From: an uncultured Ilyobacter sp.
Lineage (GTDB): Bacteria; Fusobacteriota; Fusobacteriia; Fusobacteriales; Fusobacteriaceae
Length of the DNA: 64,000 bases
Reading direction: 5' to 3'
NCBI RefSeq assembly: GCF_963668515.1
Contig: NZ_OY764864.1
Location: 1,302,001 to 1,366,000 of the forward strand
This document shows positions 36,936 through 46,356 of the stretch, in pieces. Position 1 is the stretch's first letter. Every line of letters begins with the position of its first letter. The notes under the pieces are model-generated. The model saw nothing but the letters and a program-made list of their open reading frames with translations, made no database searches and was not told where the DNA came from. Made by a program: the position numbers and the translations under genes.

Positions 36936-36960
36936 AAGGTCTGCCACTGGCAGACCTTTT
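36934..36960. terminator. Bidirectional terminator
   Basis: Perfect 12-bp stem (AAAAGGTCTGCC with GGCAGACCTTTT) and a 3-nt loop, between convergent genes ending at 36935 (+) and 36985 (-). Confidence 0.88.
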
Positions 36961-36984
36961 ATTTTGATATTTTTAAGATTAAAC

Positions 36985-38214
36985 TTATTTTTTTACAGGT
37001 AAAATTCTTCTTATCATATCCATCTCTTCCATAGAATGATCTATATTTATTTTTACAAAAGAGTTTGGATTTGCAGCTTCTACCTCTTCTTCATGTCTGT
37101 TTTTTACCAGGGTCATTTTAGGAAGAATTATTTTTTTAGGTTCTCCCTTAGGTGATACTATCTCTAGCTCCTGTCCGCTTTCTATACGGTTTCTCACAGC
37201 CAGAAGATACTCATTTTTAGATATCTTTTCCTCTACCTTGGCTACTAGTTGATGACTCTGGCTGTATGAATTTCTGTCATTATAATTTTGTGCCTTATCG
37301 TCAGGTCTTCCAAAATAAAATCCTGGTGTATAAAGTCTGTGGGAAACTGTCTCTAGCTCCTTCAGCCAATCTTCCTTAAACTTATAATTTCCCTCATAAT
37401 AACTGTCTACAGCCTCGCTGTATACCTTCACCACGTTAGAAACATAATATATTCCCTTCATTCTTCCCTCTATCTTGAGAGAATCAACACCTAGGTCTAA
37501 GATTTTATCTATGAACTCTATTGTGCAAAGGTCCTTTGAATTGAAGATGTGGGTTCCACCTTCATCTTCATATACAGGCATATACTCCCCTGGACGAGTT
37601 TCTTCCACTATAGAGTACTTCCACCTACAAGATTGGGCACAGTCACCTCTGTTGGCGTCTCTCCCTGTCATATAGTTGCTCAAAAGACATCTTCCTGATA
37701 TGGACATACACATGGCTCCGTGTACAAATACCTCAATCTCAATATCTGGGACCTTAGCTCTTATTTCGGCTATATTTTCAATGGAGATCTCTCTTGCCAG
37801 AACCACTCTTTTGGCTCCCATATCCTTCCACATTTTTACTGATCTCCAGTTGGTATTACTGGCCTGGGTACTTATACTTATTGGAATCTCGCTATTTTCT
37901 CGAACTACCTGAAAAACACCGAGGTCTGCCACAATAACACCATCTACCTTGATTTTTTCTAAAAATTTTACATATCCAGGAAGGATTTCTAGCTCTTCAT
38001 TATGAGGTATTATATTTAGAGTCACATACACCTTTTTCCCCATACCATGTGCATAATTAACTGCTTCTTCCAACTCTTTATCAGAAAAATTATGACTTCC
38101 TGCTCTAAGATTAAATATTTTCCCACCTAGAAAAACTGCATCTGCCCCATAATGAAAGGCCATTTTTAATTTTTCCATATTTCCTGCAGGAGCCAACAAC
38201 TCTGCTCTTTTCAT
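36985..38214 (-). CDS. U32 family peptidase-like protein (TrhP-type tRNA hydroxylation)
   Basis: A 409-residue protein with a TIM-barrel start AELLAPAGNMEKL and the U32 signature EVFVHGAMC, supplying cysteines at about 169, 176, 192 and 196, in line with an Fe-S site. A C-terminal beta-barrel extension follows residue 310. Closely related family members (TrhP/YrrO) hydroxylate U34 of tRNA using prephenate, rather than act as proteases; assignment between these is inference. Follows dnaB by 20 nt in the same direction. Confidence 0.85.
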   Translation of the reverse strand: MKRAELLAPAGNMEKLKMAFHYGADAVFLGGKIFNLRAGSHNFSDKELEEAVNYAHGMGKKVYVTLNIIPHNEELEILPGYVKFLEKIKVDGVIVADLGVFQVVRENSEIPISISTQASNTNWRSVKMWKDMGAKRVVLAREISIENIAEIRAKVPDIEIEVFVHGAMCMSISGRCLLSNYMTGRDANRGDCAQSCRWKYSIVEETRPGEYMPVYEDEGGTHIFNSKDLCTIEFIDKILDLGVDSLKIEGRMKGIYYVSNVVKVYSEAVDSYYEGNYKFKEDWLKELETVSHRLYTPGFYFGRPDDKAQNYNDRNSYSQSHQLVAKVEEKISKNEYLLAVRNRIESGQELEIVSPKGEPKKIILPKMTLVKNRHEEEVEAANPNSFVKINIDHSMEEMDMIRRILPVKK

Positions 38215-38234
38215 TTATTTCATCCTTTCTGAAT

Positions 38235-39575
38235 CTAATCTATTTTTGTAGTATAATCAGCAAATTTTGTAAGTTCGTGGAAAAACCTTAAGTTTACAGT
38301 TCCTACGGGACCGTTTCTCTGTTTTCCTATATTTATTTCAGTTATCCCCTTAAACTCACTCTCTTCGTTATAGTAGTCATCTCTGTAGAGAAATACTACC
38401 ATGTCTGCATCTTGCTCTATGGCACCAGACTCACGGAGGTCAGATAGTATAGGTCTTCTGTCTGCCCTTTGCTCAGGTGCACGGGATAGCTGTGACAGGG
38501 CTATTACAGGTACATTCAGTTCCCTAGCTATTCCTTTTAGTGCTCTTGATATATCTGAAATCTCCTGTTGTCTACTGTCATTTTTACTTCCAGAACCACT
38601 TATCAGCTGGAGATAATCTATAAGAATCATATCAAGTTTTCCTGCAGCTTTTAGTCTTCTGGCCATGGCTCTTATTTCAAGAACCGATACATTTGGAGTA
38701 TCAGCTATATGAATCTTAGAATTTGCCAGTTTTGCACTTGCTATTCCTAGTCTTCCCCATTCCTCATCATTCAAAAATCCGTTTCTTATCTTCTGAAGTG
38801 GAAGACTTCCTTCTACAGCAAGAAGCCTCTGTAAAAGCTGGGAATTAGACATCTCTAAACTGAATATAAGGACTCCATTGTCCCCGTTTTTTACTGCGTT
38901 CAGAGCCAGGTTAAGTACAAAGGCTGTTTTTCCCATGGAAGGTCTAGCCGCTATTATCACCAGGTCCGAAGGATGAAATCCACTTGTCATATCATCAAAA
39001 TGCTTGAATCCAGAAGATATCCCTATCGTGGCTCCCCTGTTATTTTGAAGATTTTCAAGCCTTTCAAACTCTTCACCCAAAATATGGCTTATGCCCACCA
39101 CATCTTTCGCTTCCTTGGTCTCTGATATTTTAAATATCATCCCCTCGGCCTTATCCAAAATAGCATCGGCGTCCTCGTATCCTTCATAGGTCATCTCAAC
39201 TATTTTTGTTCCTACATCTCCTAGTCTTCTCAAAATAGCCTTTTCTTTTACTATCTTTGCATAGCTTAAAATATTGGCGGCAGTTGGAACCTCTTCTATA
39301 ATCTCATAGATTATAGAGTTTCCTCCGCTTTCGTCAAATTTTTCCTGCTTTTTTAATTTATCAATTAAAACAATGGGGTCGATAACTTCCCCATTGTTAT
39401 AAGCTGCTATCATAGCCTCATAGATATTTCTATGTGCTGCCTTGTAAAAATCTCCCGGCGATAGTATCTCTACAACATCACCTAATGCATCTGGTTTTAA
39501 TAGTATCCCTCCTAGAATTGACTTTTCAGCTTCTAGGCTGCTAGGAACTTTTCTCAATTTATCTAAATCATGCAT
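38235..39575 (-). CDS. dnaB: Replicative DNA helicase
   Basis: A 446-residue DnaB: N-terminal domain beginning PSSLEAEKSILGGILL, linker, and RecA-like C-terminal domain with Walker A RPSMGKTAF, Walker B ILIDYLQLI and the arginine-finger region LRESGAIEQDADMV. It unwinds DNA at the fork as a hexamer. Placed directly after rplI, an arrangement found in many bacteria. Confidence 0.97.
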   Translation of the reverse strand: MHDLDKLRKVPSSLEAEKSILGGILLKPDALGDVVEILSPGDFYKAAHRNIYEAMIAAYNNGEVIDPIVLIDKLKKQEKFDESGGNSIIYEIIEEVPTAANILSYAKIVKEKAILRRLGDVGTKIVEMTYEGYEDADAILDKAEGMIFKISETKEAKDVVGISHILGEEFERLENLQNNRGATIGISSGFKHFDDMTSGFHPSDLVIIAARPSMGKTAFVLNLALNAVKNGDNGVLIFSLEMSNSQLLQRLLAVEGSLPLQKIRNGFLNDEEWGRLGIASAKLANSKIHIADTPNVSVLEIRAMARRLKAAGKLDMILIDYLQLISGSGSKNDSRQQEISDISRALKGIARELNVPVIALSQLSRAPEQRADRRPILSDLRESGAIEQDADMVVFLYRDDYYNEESEFKGITEINIGKQRNGPVGTVNLRFFHELTKFADYTTKID

Positions 39576-39588
39576 AGATTATACTCCT

Positions 39589-40035
39589 TTATCCTTTAGC
39601 CACCAATTTTAGTTCCGCTTTTACATCGCTATGCAGTTTAAGAGTAACTATGTGCTCACCTGTGGTCTTTATATTTGCATCTATCTTCTTCTTGTCTATA
39701 TTCAGGCCAAAATCCTTTTCTATTGCTGCAGAAATTTCCTTAGTAGTTACTGAACCGAATATTTTTCCACTTTCTCCGGCCTTAACTTCCATTACCAGTA
39801 CCTTCTCCTCTATAAACTTTTTAAGCTCTTGGGCTTTTGCCTTCTCCTCGGCCAATTTTTTTTCTGCTTTTAGCTTTTTATTTTCAAGCTTTTTAAGCTC
39901 CTCATCTGTTGCGATTATCCCTTTATTATTTTTTAAAAGGAAGTTTTTTGCATATCCTTCAGACACATTTATAATTTCACCTTTTCTACCTTGTCCTGCT
40001 ACGTCTTGTGTAAGAATAACTTTGATCTTTGACAT
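39589..40035 (-). CDS. rplI: 50S ribosomal protein L9
   Basis: 148 residues from ATG 40035 (GGGGGA site; the upstream in-frame start at 40050 is too early). N-terminal rRNA-binding domain KVILTQDVAGQGRKGEIINV with YAKNFLLKNNKG, long connecting helix of Lys/Glu/Ala, and C-terminal domain with SGKIFGSVTTKEI. Standard length for the family. Confidence 0.97.
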   Translation of the reverse strand: MSKIKVILTQDVAGQGRKGEIINVSEGYAKNFLLKNNKGIIATDEELKKLENKKLKAEKKLAEEKAKAQELKKFIEEKVLVMEVKAGESGKIFGSVTTKEISAAIEKDFGLNIDKKKIDANIKTTGEHIVTLKLHSDVKAELKLVAKG

Positions 40036-40053
40036 TATAAATTCCCCCAAACT

Positions 40054-40854
40054 CTATTTTTTTTCAACATTTATTTTTACTATATCAAAACTTTTTACAG
40101 CTCCTATTATAAAAACTGCAGTTGGAAACATCGCCGCAGTAAGCACTGCCAAGATTTTTGTAAGCCCTTTTATGCTGAATTTTTTACCAAACATCGAGTA
40201 AATTACCTTTATACCGAATATCATATACATAAGCTTGCTTATACTCAAAAGGTTGTTGAGGTAGAAATTTTCTGTACCCATTAACTTTGTGGAAAAAAAC
40301 GCTACTATATAAATAAGGGTCCACTTATAAGAAAAGTCCCATACTCTATAGGTTTTTGAATTCAGATTGAAATAAGTGAAATAGTTGCATATAAAGGAGT
40401 ATATAAACATTATAAACAAGGAATTAGCTGATATATATTTAAAAACCTCCTCCATCTGTTGCGGGTCCATCTTCAAAACTTCCGTGTATAGATTTTTATT
40501 TGCCTCAATAACAGTTGCCGAGTCTTTTACTACAAGCAGTGAAAAAACAAGAGCAAGAAGGGTTATTATAGAGGTCGATATAAAAATCCTGTCAAATATA
40601 GCCGTATCAGGCTTATATTTTTCAAAATAATAATACAAGATCTCTATTACAAGAAATACTCCTATGTATGCAATCAAAAGACTTATATCAAATATTCCAA
40701 TAGCTGCCATAGCTAGGAAGTTAGCAACCAATCTGGATTTAATATTCATGGTACGCATCTTCTTTATCTTGTATACTGGAAGTAAAAAGGATAAAAAAGG
40801 AACCATCAGGGCTACTAAAAACAATCCGAAAATATTAATTGCTGCTATTATCAT
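40054..40854 (-). CDS. DUF2232 (YybS-like) membrane protein
   Basis: A 266-residue integral membrane protein with about seven or eight spans and few charged loops. Sequence type and position immediately before rplI and dnaB match the DUF2232/YybS family, whose role is unknown. Spacing to rplI is 18 nt, so it probably leads this operon. Confidence 0.75.
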   Translation of the reverse strand: MIIAAINIFGLFLVALMVPFLSFLLPVYKIKKMRTMNIKSRLVANFLAMAAIGIFDISLLIAYIGVFLVIEILYYYFEKYKPDTAIFDRIFISTSIITLLALVFSLLVVKDSATVIEANKNLYTEVLKMDPQQMEEVFKYISANSLFIMFIYSFICNYFTYFNLNSKTYRVWDFSYKWTLIYIVAFFSTKLMGTENFYLNNLLSISKLMYMIFGIKVIYSMFGKKFSIKGLTKILAVLTAAMFPTAVFIIGAVKSFDIVKINVEKK

Positions 40855-41007
40855 CTTAAACTCCTTTCAAAAAAATAATAAGTTACCTGTGAACTCAACA
40901 TATAAAAATACTTTAAATCATTATAGCATAATTTCATTATTTTGTTAACTTTAGGTAATTTGCCTCTTTAGTCAAAAACCTTATCGACACATATGAAAAT
41001 CATTGAT

Positions 41008-42468
41008 TTACATTCGTTCCCCGTCAAAAAACTCTATTATTTTGTCAGAGAAAGATTTTCCGGTTTCAGTTTTTTTATTTTTTTCTCCAACTATTTCATA
41101 TACTATTTTGAGCCCTGGATGCGTGAGTCCCCTCATAGAACTTAGAAATATATCCCTGTATTGAGCCTCTTCCATTTTGTCCCTAGAAAATCTATTTTCC
41201 GGGTAAAATCCCACATAGAGAGTCCCCTCTGAAACTTTCACAGGAAAGGCCCCTGCAAGAAGTGCGGCTATAGTTATCTTTTCATTTTTGGCTCTTTTTA
41301 CAGCCTCATCCCATGACCTTTTTACATCATCTATAGTTACCCTTATTTCAGATTCAGGGAGTGCTTTTTCAAATGCTTCTTCAGAGTTAGGCTCTCTCAC
41401 CTCAGGAATATACTTTGTTTTTTCTTCTCTGTAGACAGTTTTAGCTAAACTAGCTTCTCCCGAAAGTTTATGAAGAATTACATATCCAAGAAGCCTCTTG
41501 TCCTCTTCATACTTAAACTTTGTTATCACGTCATATATCGCCCCTATAATGGGCATCCCCTCCCCTGGGGTCAACTCACCTTTCAACATGAGCTCTTTTG
41601 ACAACTTTGCCAGATCCCTAAAGAAACTCTCTATATTCACAGAACCGTTCCAAAGCTTATCCAAAAATTTTATCCCTCTATAACTGTCTCCTTCCCTTGC
41701 TATTTGAAGAAATTCCATAAGCTGTTTCTCTGGGATAACCCCTAAAACTTTCTGACTCTTTTCCACTGTGATACTTTCTCCATAGCAGCTTGAAATAAGC
41801 TTTTCAAATATGGATATGGCATCTCTCATGCTTCCCCCCGCCTTTTCATAGATAAGAAGCAAACTTTCATCATCCACCTCTATACCCTCGCTTTTACCTA
41901 TTTCAAGCAGCCTCTCCCTTGTATTTTCAAATGAGATAGGTTTAAAATCATATCTTTGGCATCTCGATATGATAGTTGGGAGTATTTTATCAGGTTCAGT
42001 TGTTGCCAGTATAAATAATACATGGCTTGGAGGTTCTTCCAAGGTTTTTAAAAGGGCATTAAAGGCTTCTTTTGTGAGCATATGGGCCTCATCTATTATA
42101 TATACTTTTTTTCTCCCTCTCACAGGTCTGTAGTTTATCTTGTCCTTTAGCTGCCTTATCTCATCTATACCTCTGTTTGACGCAGCATCTATCTCTATCA
42201 TGTCGACAAAATTTCCCTCGTTGACTGCCAGACAGTTATCACAGGTATCGCAGGGATCGTCTGTTATCCCTTTTGTCAGGCAGTTCAGCCCCTTAGCTAT
42301 GAGTCTTGCAGTTGTCGTCTTCCCCACACCCCTTGGTCCTGCAAAAAGATATGCATGGGCCATTCTGTTTTCTCTTAAGGAATTTTTAATGGTTTTTATT
42401 ATATCCTCTTCTCCAGCCACCTCATTAAAATTGGAAGGCCGGTATTTTCTATATAAAGTGAGATGCAT
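41008..42468 (-). CDS. dnaX: DNA polymerase III gamma/tau subunit
   Basis: A 486-residue clamp-loader ATPase. The start is YRKYRPSNFNEVAGEEDI, Walker A GPRGVGKTTTAR, the zinc site uses cysteines in NCLTKG, PCDTC and DNC, Walker B is YIIDEAHML and the sensor region is LFILATTEP. The C-terminal domain (after about 370) is short and variable, as expected for a tau of this length. Good GGAGG site. Confidence 0.96.
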   Translation of the reverse strand: MHLTLYRKYRPSNFNEVAGEEDIIKTIKNSLRENRMAHAYLFAGPRGVGKTTTARLIAKGLNCLTKGITDDPCDTCDNCLAVNEGNFVDMIEIDAASNRGIDEIRQLKDKINYRPVRGRKKVYIIDEAHMLTKEAFNALLKTLEEPPSHVLFILATTEPDKILPTIISRCQRYDFKPISFENTRERLLEIGKSEGIEVDDESLLLIYEKAGGSMRDAISIFEKLISSCYGESITVEKSQKVLGVIPEKQLMEFLQIAREGDSYRGIKFLDKLWNGSVNIESFFRDLAKLSKELMLKGELTPGEGMPIIGAIYDVITKFKYEEDKRLLGYVILHKLSGEASLAKTVYREEKTKYIPEVREPNSEEAFEKALPESEIRVTIDDVKRSWDEAVKRAKNEKITIAALLAGAFPVKVSEGTLYVGFYPENRFSRDKMEEAQYRDIFLSSMRGLTHPGLKIVYEIVGEKNKKTETGKSFSDKIIEFFDGERM

Positions 42469-42560
42469 TGTTTCCTCCTAAAAGCTACCTTTTTTTGAAT
42501 TACAGCAGCAAAATCAATCTTTGATCATACAGCTCTAATACAATCTTATCAGATAAATCA

Positions 42561-42595
42561 CCGCGGAGCGATGTTTTTCTTCCACCCCTCCGCAG
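42561..42595. other. GC-rich hairpin between dnaX and the NtrC-like gene
   Basis: CCGCGGAG pairs with CTCCGCAG (one G-U on the - strand) across a 19-nt loop. It is by far the most GC-rich spot nearby. No T run follows on either strand beyond TTTATTATAA on the + side, so it may be a weak terminator for the - strand gene ending at 42612, or an RNA structure. It does not contain SRP RNA landmarks. Confidence 0.4.
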
Positions 42596-42611
42596 TTTAT
42601 TATAAGACCGG

Positions 42612-44009
42612 TTATTCCAGCCCGTAATTATTCATTTTTGTTCTAAGTGTATTTCTTGTTATTCCGAGAATTTCTGCCGTTTCTACTTTTTTACCACTTG
42701 TCATCTCAAGAACCTGTCTTATAAGCTCTTTCTCCACTCTTGATATTACGTTTCCATAATAATCTTTTTGAGAATTTCCTTTGAGGACAGATACCTCTCC
42801 CTCTATCCAGTCTGCAAGTATCCAGTCCTGGATATCTCCTCTTCTTTTACTTATTTTAGCTCCTATAACATTTGCCGGAAGGTCTTCCACCAGTATTGAG
42901 TTTCCTCTGCAAAGTGCCACTGCAGATCTAACTGCATTCTTTAGTTCACTTACATTCCCAGGCCAGTCGTATCTCATGATTTTTTTAATGGCCGGTTTTG
43001 ACACCCCTTTTACATTTTTTCCAAACTCCTCATTACAATCCATTATATAGTGATCTATTATAAAAGGTATGTCGTCCTTTCTGTCTCTAAGTGGTGGGAT
43101 ATCTATCTCTAGGACTTTTAACTTGTGGTAGAGTTCCTCTATAAACTTACCGTTTACTATAAGCTCCTCTATATTTTCGCTAGAAGCCGTTATTATCCTA
43201 AGATCAGTCTTCAAGAGGTTGGTTCCTCCGATTCTGAAGAATTCACCCTCCTGGAGTACTCCTAAAATTTTTGACTGCATATCTATACTGAGGGATTCAA
43301 TATTTCCCAGATATAAAGTTCCACCGTTAGCTTTCTCCAGCTCACCCATTTGGTCAAAAGCTGCTCCTGGAAAAGCTCCTTTTTCATAACCGAATATTTT
43401 TCTCTCTAAGAACTCATTTTGAAAAGCGGTACAATTTATACTCACAAAGGGCTTGTCGCTAAAATCACTAAACTGGTGTATTGATATGGCCACAGACTTT
43501 TTTCCAGTACCTTTTTCACCTGTTACCAGCACCGGTACTCTGCTGGCAGCCATTTTCCCCACCATCTTATATACTTCGACTATCTCCTTTGTCTGGCCTA
43601 TGAGTTTGTCTCCAGTATCTTTATTCTTGTCCACCTTCTCAGCTTTTAGTTTATGATCCCTCACTGCCTTTTCCAAAAGTCTTGATACCTTGAGTATTTC
43701 TACAGGTTTCAAAATATAATCATAGGCCCCTGCTTTTATGCTTCCTGCAACCAGATCAAGATTTGATCTCTCCCCTAGGATCATTATAATAATCTTTCTC
43801 TGAGCTGAACTTATCATTTCAATTGACTCAATAAGCTGAGACTTCTCCATAGTATCGCTGTCCAATAATACAGCATCATACCTGGCTTCTTCCAGTATTT
43901 CAAGGGCCCTCAAGACTCCATCTGCAAATTCTATACTTCCGTCGATGGATTCAGCTATCCCATTCTTCAGTTTTTCATCTAACAGTATCCCTAAAACATT
44001 CAAATACAT
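42612..44009 (-). CDS. NtrC-family response regulator with degenerate AAA+ domain
   Basis: About 465 residues: receiver (1-115; probable phospho-Asp near 50, Lys in ILKP), AAA+ domain (about 135-370) and Fis-type HTH (RNTLRTKMNNYG). Walker A (GEKGTGKKS) is kept, but other key sites are changed. GAFTGA reads GAFPGA, Walker B DE reads GN (TLYLGNI), sensor I ATN reads ASS, both arginine-finger Arg become Ile and Lys (FIEELYHKL), and the sensor II Arg becomes Ser (WPGNVSELKN). It should not hydrolyse ATP or remodel sigma-54 holoenzyme. Start ATG 44009 follows the tonB stop directly. Confidence 0.85.
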   Translation of the reverse strand: MYLNVLGILLDEKLKNGIAESIDGSIEFADGVLRALEILEEARYDAVLLDSDTMEKSQLIESIEMISSAQRKIIIMILGERSNLDLVAGSIKAGAYDYILKPVEILKVSRLLEKAVRDHKLKAEKVDKNKDTGDKLIGQTKEIVEVYKMVGKMAASRVPVLVTGEKGTGKKSVAISIHQFSDFSDKPFVSINCTAFQNEFLERKIFGYEKGAFPGAAFDQMGELEKANGGTLYLGNIESLSIDMQSKILGVLQEGEFFRIGGTNLLKTDLRIITASSENIEELIVNGKFIEELYHKLKVLEIDIPPLRDRKDDIPFIIDHYIMDCNEEFGKNVKGVSKPAIKKIMRYDWPGNVSELKNAVRSAVALCRGNSILVEDLPANVIGAKISKRRGDIQDWILADWIEGEVSVLKGNSQKDYYGNVISRVEKELIRQVLEMTSGKKVETAEILGITRNTLRTKMNNYGLE

Positions 44010-44012
44010 CAC

Positions 44013-44921
44013 CTACTCTCCCCTGACTAGATTAAATCTATATTCTAGTAAAACTGTCCCCTTTACGCTGAGACCATTTTTCGTCAAATATATCTTCCAT
44101 GTTCTTACTACCTCTTCTATAGCCCTGTTGATCTCAGGAATTCCACTTCCCTTTTCTACAATCAGTGAGTTTATTCTGCCGTCAATTCCGATATCAATTT
44201 TAAGCTTTACAACCCCTGAAAGTCCTCTTTCCAAAGCTGTTTGAGGATAGATCGGTTCTCTGTTGGCACTGTCCCATTTAGCAGTTATATCTCCATCTGC
44301 AAATCCCATCTTATGACCCTTTGGAAGGCCATCTATCTTATCTGAATCTGGAGACAGCAATGTAAATTCCATCTCTTTTCCCTTTTCTTCAGATGAGAAA
44401 CTCCCAGTTATCTCTTTCTCACTTAGGACACTCTTTATATTCTTTTGCTCTATCTCCTTTAGCTTCTCCTGACCTTTCAGCTCTCCATCTGTTACTTCAA
44501 GTTTTTCACTTGTTTCTACCTGGGGAGCTGCCTTGTTATTCAAGGTATCCTTTTTTATGACTACTGTTCTCTCCACCAAAGATTTATCTGCTGCCAGTAG
44601 AGAGTCTATTTCAAAATCTGGATTTTCTATTTTCACAGGCTCGATCTTTTTTTTCTTCACAGGATTTAAGTTTTCTTTCTCTACCTTTATCTCCTTTTTA
44701 ACCTGAGGAATAGTTTTTTCCACTGACTCTTTTTCTGTTTTCTTGGGGGGAACCTTTTTATTTTCATCCTTTAGTTCTATAAATCCCACGCTTATTTTAG
44801 CTGTATCCACTACTGTTTCACGGATTCCAGGTAGAAGTAATATGATGAAAAGATTCAGAATCAGCGATATCCCAAGACTACGAATATCATTTTTTTCCAT
44901 AGTCTGCCTCCTACTTTGCAA
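44013..44921 (-). CDS. tonB: TonB-like energy transducer
   Basis: A 302-residue protein: short cytoplasmic N-terminus, one span (about 12-30), a long Lys/Glu/Pro-containing linker (50-210), and a C-terminal TonB domain with YPQTALERGLSGVVKLKIDI and an ending LLEYRFNLV. It would carry the proton-motive signal from ExbB-ExbD to outer-membrane receptors. Overlaps exbD by 11 nt. The HxxP-like anchoring motif of classical TonB is not obvious, so a TolA-like role is possible. Confidence 0.82.
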   Translation of the reverse strand: MQSRRQTMEKNDIRSLGISLILNLFIILLLPGIRETVVDTAKISVGFIELKDENKKVPPKKTEKESVEKTIPQVKKEIKVEKENLNPVKKKKIEPVKIENPDFEIDSLLAADKSLVERTVVIKKDTLNNKAAPQVETSEKLEVTDGELKGQEKLKEIEQKNIKSVLSEKEITGSFSSEEKGKEMEFTLLSPDSDKIDGLPKGHKMGFADGDITAKWDSANREPIYPQTALERGLSGVVKLKIDIGIDGRINSLIVEKGSGIPEINRAIEEVVRTWKIYLTKNGLSVKGTVLLEYRFNLVRGE

Positions 44922-45348
44922 CAGCTGTATCTATATCTAGAGAACTGGCTCCTGCTTCTTTGGCTATTGTCATTATTTCCACTATGAAACCATAATCAAG
45001 TTTTTTATCAGCAGTTATTATTACATTTTTCTCACTGCTGTTCAAAAGTTTTTCTCCTAGTTCCTCTTTCAGATTTTCAAGAGTAACCTTCATACTCTTT
45101 TTAGATTTAGAAGCCTCTCTGTAGTTGAGATATAGTTCGCTGTCTTCATCTATTAATATCTGTATCTCCTTGACCTCTTTGATCTCTTTTATCGTAGACT
45201 GAGGAAGGTCTATTTTTATTCCGCTCAAATCTTCAAAAGTAGTGGCCACCATAAAGAATATAAGAAGGAGGAACACTACGTCAATAAGAGGCGTAAGTTC
45301 TAAAATCATGTTGCCGCTGTTTCTTCTGGTCATTCTCTTCAATCTCAT
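44911..45348 (-). CDS. exbD: ExbD/TolR family protein
   Basis: A 145-residue protein with one N-terminal span preceded by the conserved LTPLIDVVFLLLIFFMVATT; the Asp in LIDVVF is the proton-carrying residue of the family. The periplasmic domain follows, ending with the ExbD/TolR-type KEAGASSLDIDTA. Lies 9 nt after exbB. Confidence 0.92.
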   Translation of the reverse strand: MRLKRMTRRNSGNMILELTPLIDVVFLLLIFFMVATTFEDLSGIKIDLPQSTIKEIKEVKEIQILIDEDSELYLNYREASKSKKSMKVTLENLKEELGEKLLNSSEKNVIITADKKLDYGFIVEIMTIAKEAGASSLDIDTAVAK

Positions 45349-45357
45349 GGTCTATAC

Positions 45358-45969
45358 CTACTTTCTGAAAAAGTTGATCATTTCAACACTAGACTTTTCC
45401 ATATTATTTATTACAGTGTCTATCCTTTTGTTAAAATAGTTATAGAAAATTACTGCCGGTATTGCCACAGTTAGTCCCCCTGCTGTTGTTATAAGAGCCT
45501 TGGATATTCCTTCAGCAAGAACTGAAGGGTCTCCCGTTCCGTAAGAGGCTATTGCATGGAAAGCCTGTATCATTCCTGTAACTGTACCTAATAGTCCTAG
45601 AAGCGGAGTGGTATGAGCTACTATCCCTAATAACCACATTCCTCTTTCAAGCCTTGGAAGCTGTGCAAGTCCTACCTCTCTGGCCTTTTCTTCCATGTGA
45701 ACTATATTGCAATCTTGGTTTTTAGTACACTGAAGGAGGAGTTCTTTTAGAACTTTATAGGTAGAACAATCATGTTTTTCAAGAAGTGCAAAGGCTCCTG
45801 TATAGTCACCTTTTTCTATATACTCTTTCACATTCCATTTTATATCATCAAAATTCCCCTTCTCTTTTGATGCAAAATAAATAATCTTTTCTATTACAAC
45901 TGATAATCCGATCACTGACATGGCAACTATAAAATACATGAGTATCCCGCCGTTTTGTATCCACTCCAT
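45358..45969 (-). CDS. exbB: ExbB/TolQ/MotA proton-channel protein
   Basis: A 203-residue protein with three spans and the MotA/TolQ/ExbB signature LGLLGTVTGMIQAFHAIA, then GISKALITTAGGLTVAIPAVI. Together with ExbD it forms the inner-membrane proton channel that energises TonB. First of the exbB-exbD-tonB set, 30 nt after the small membrane protein gene. Confidence 0.93.
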   Translation of the reverse strand: MEWIQNGGILMYFIVAMSVIGLSVVIEKIIYFASKEKGNFDDIKWNVKEYIEKGDYTGAFALLEKHDCSTYKVLKELLLQCTKNQDCNIVHMEEKAREVGLAQLPRLERGMWLLGIVAHTTPLLGLLGTVTGMIQAFHAIASYGTGDPSVLAEGISKALITTAGGLTVAIPAVIFYNYFNKRIDTVINNMEKSSVEMINFFRK

Positions 45970-45999
45970 TTTTGATTCCTCCTTAAAAAGCTATTAAAA

Positions 46000-46356
46000 C
46001 TAAAAAGCTGCTACTCCCACTATGATAACTGCTGCTACCCCTATAAGATATTTCCAAAGAGGCTTGTCTGATGCCATATCCTTTGACAGTTCATTTTCAA
46101 GTTCAATGTTGTTTTCCTGTTGCTTGGCAAGATCCAATTTTTCCTTACTCTGCTGCACCTCATCACTCTTTAGTTTTGCATCTACCTCACTTAGATCCTC
46201 ATCCTGGATATTTTCAAGGACTGTTATCTCTTTACCACTTTCTAGAGTCTCCTGGCTGACACCTGTTACCTCTTGGCTGATTTCAGCAGTGTCATCTTGT
46301 CCGTATGAAAAAACAAAAGACAGCATTAACATTAAAAAAACTAATTTTTTTTTCAC
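46000..46356 (-). CDS. Small exported protein with C-terminal membrane anchor
   Basis: 118 residues: signal peptide (1-19, ending FSYG), an acidic Gln/Glu-rich, probably coiled-coil middle (25-95), and a C-terminal span WKYLIGVAAVIIVGVAAF. It overlaps the TPR gene by 4 nt and precedes exbB, so it probably acts with both. I recognise no family. Confidence 0.7.
   Translation of the reverse strand: MKKKLVFLMLMLSFVFSYGQDDTAEISQEVTGVSQETLESGKEITVLENIQDEDLSEVDAKLKSDEVQQSKEKLDLAKQQENNIELENELSKDMASDKPLWKYLIGVAAVIIVGVAAF

Noticed and set aside
39650..40201. 183-residue + strand frame opposite rplI
   Set aside because: Shadow of rplI and the DUF2232 gene; Ser/Phe-rich, no ribosome site.
42470..42611. 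SRP RNA near dnaX
   Set aside because: The hairpin there lacks the conserved SRP loop sequences.
44013..45969. TolQ-TolR-TolA assignment instead of ExbB-ExbD-TonB
   Set aside because: No tolB or pal follows, and the third protein ends in a TonB-type domain; still not fully excluded.
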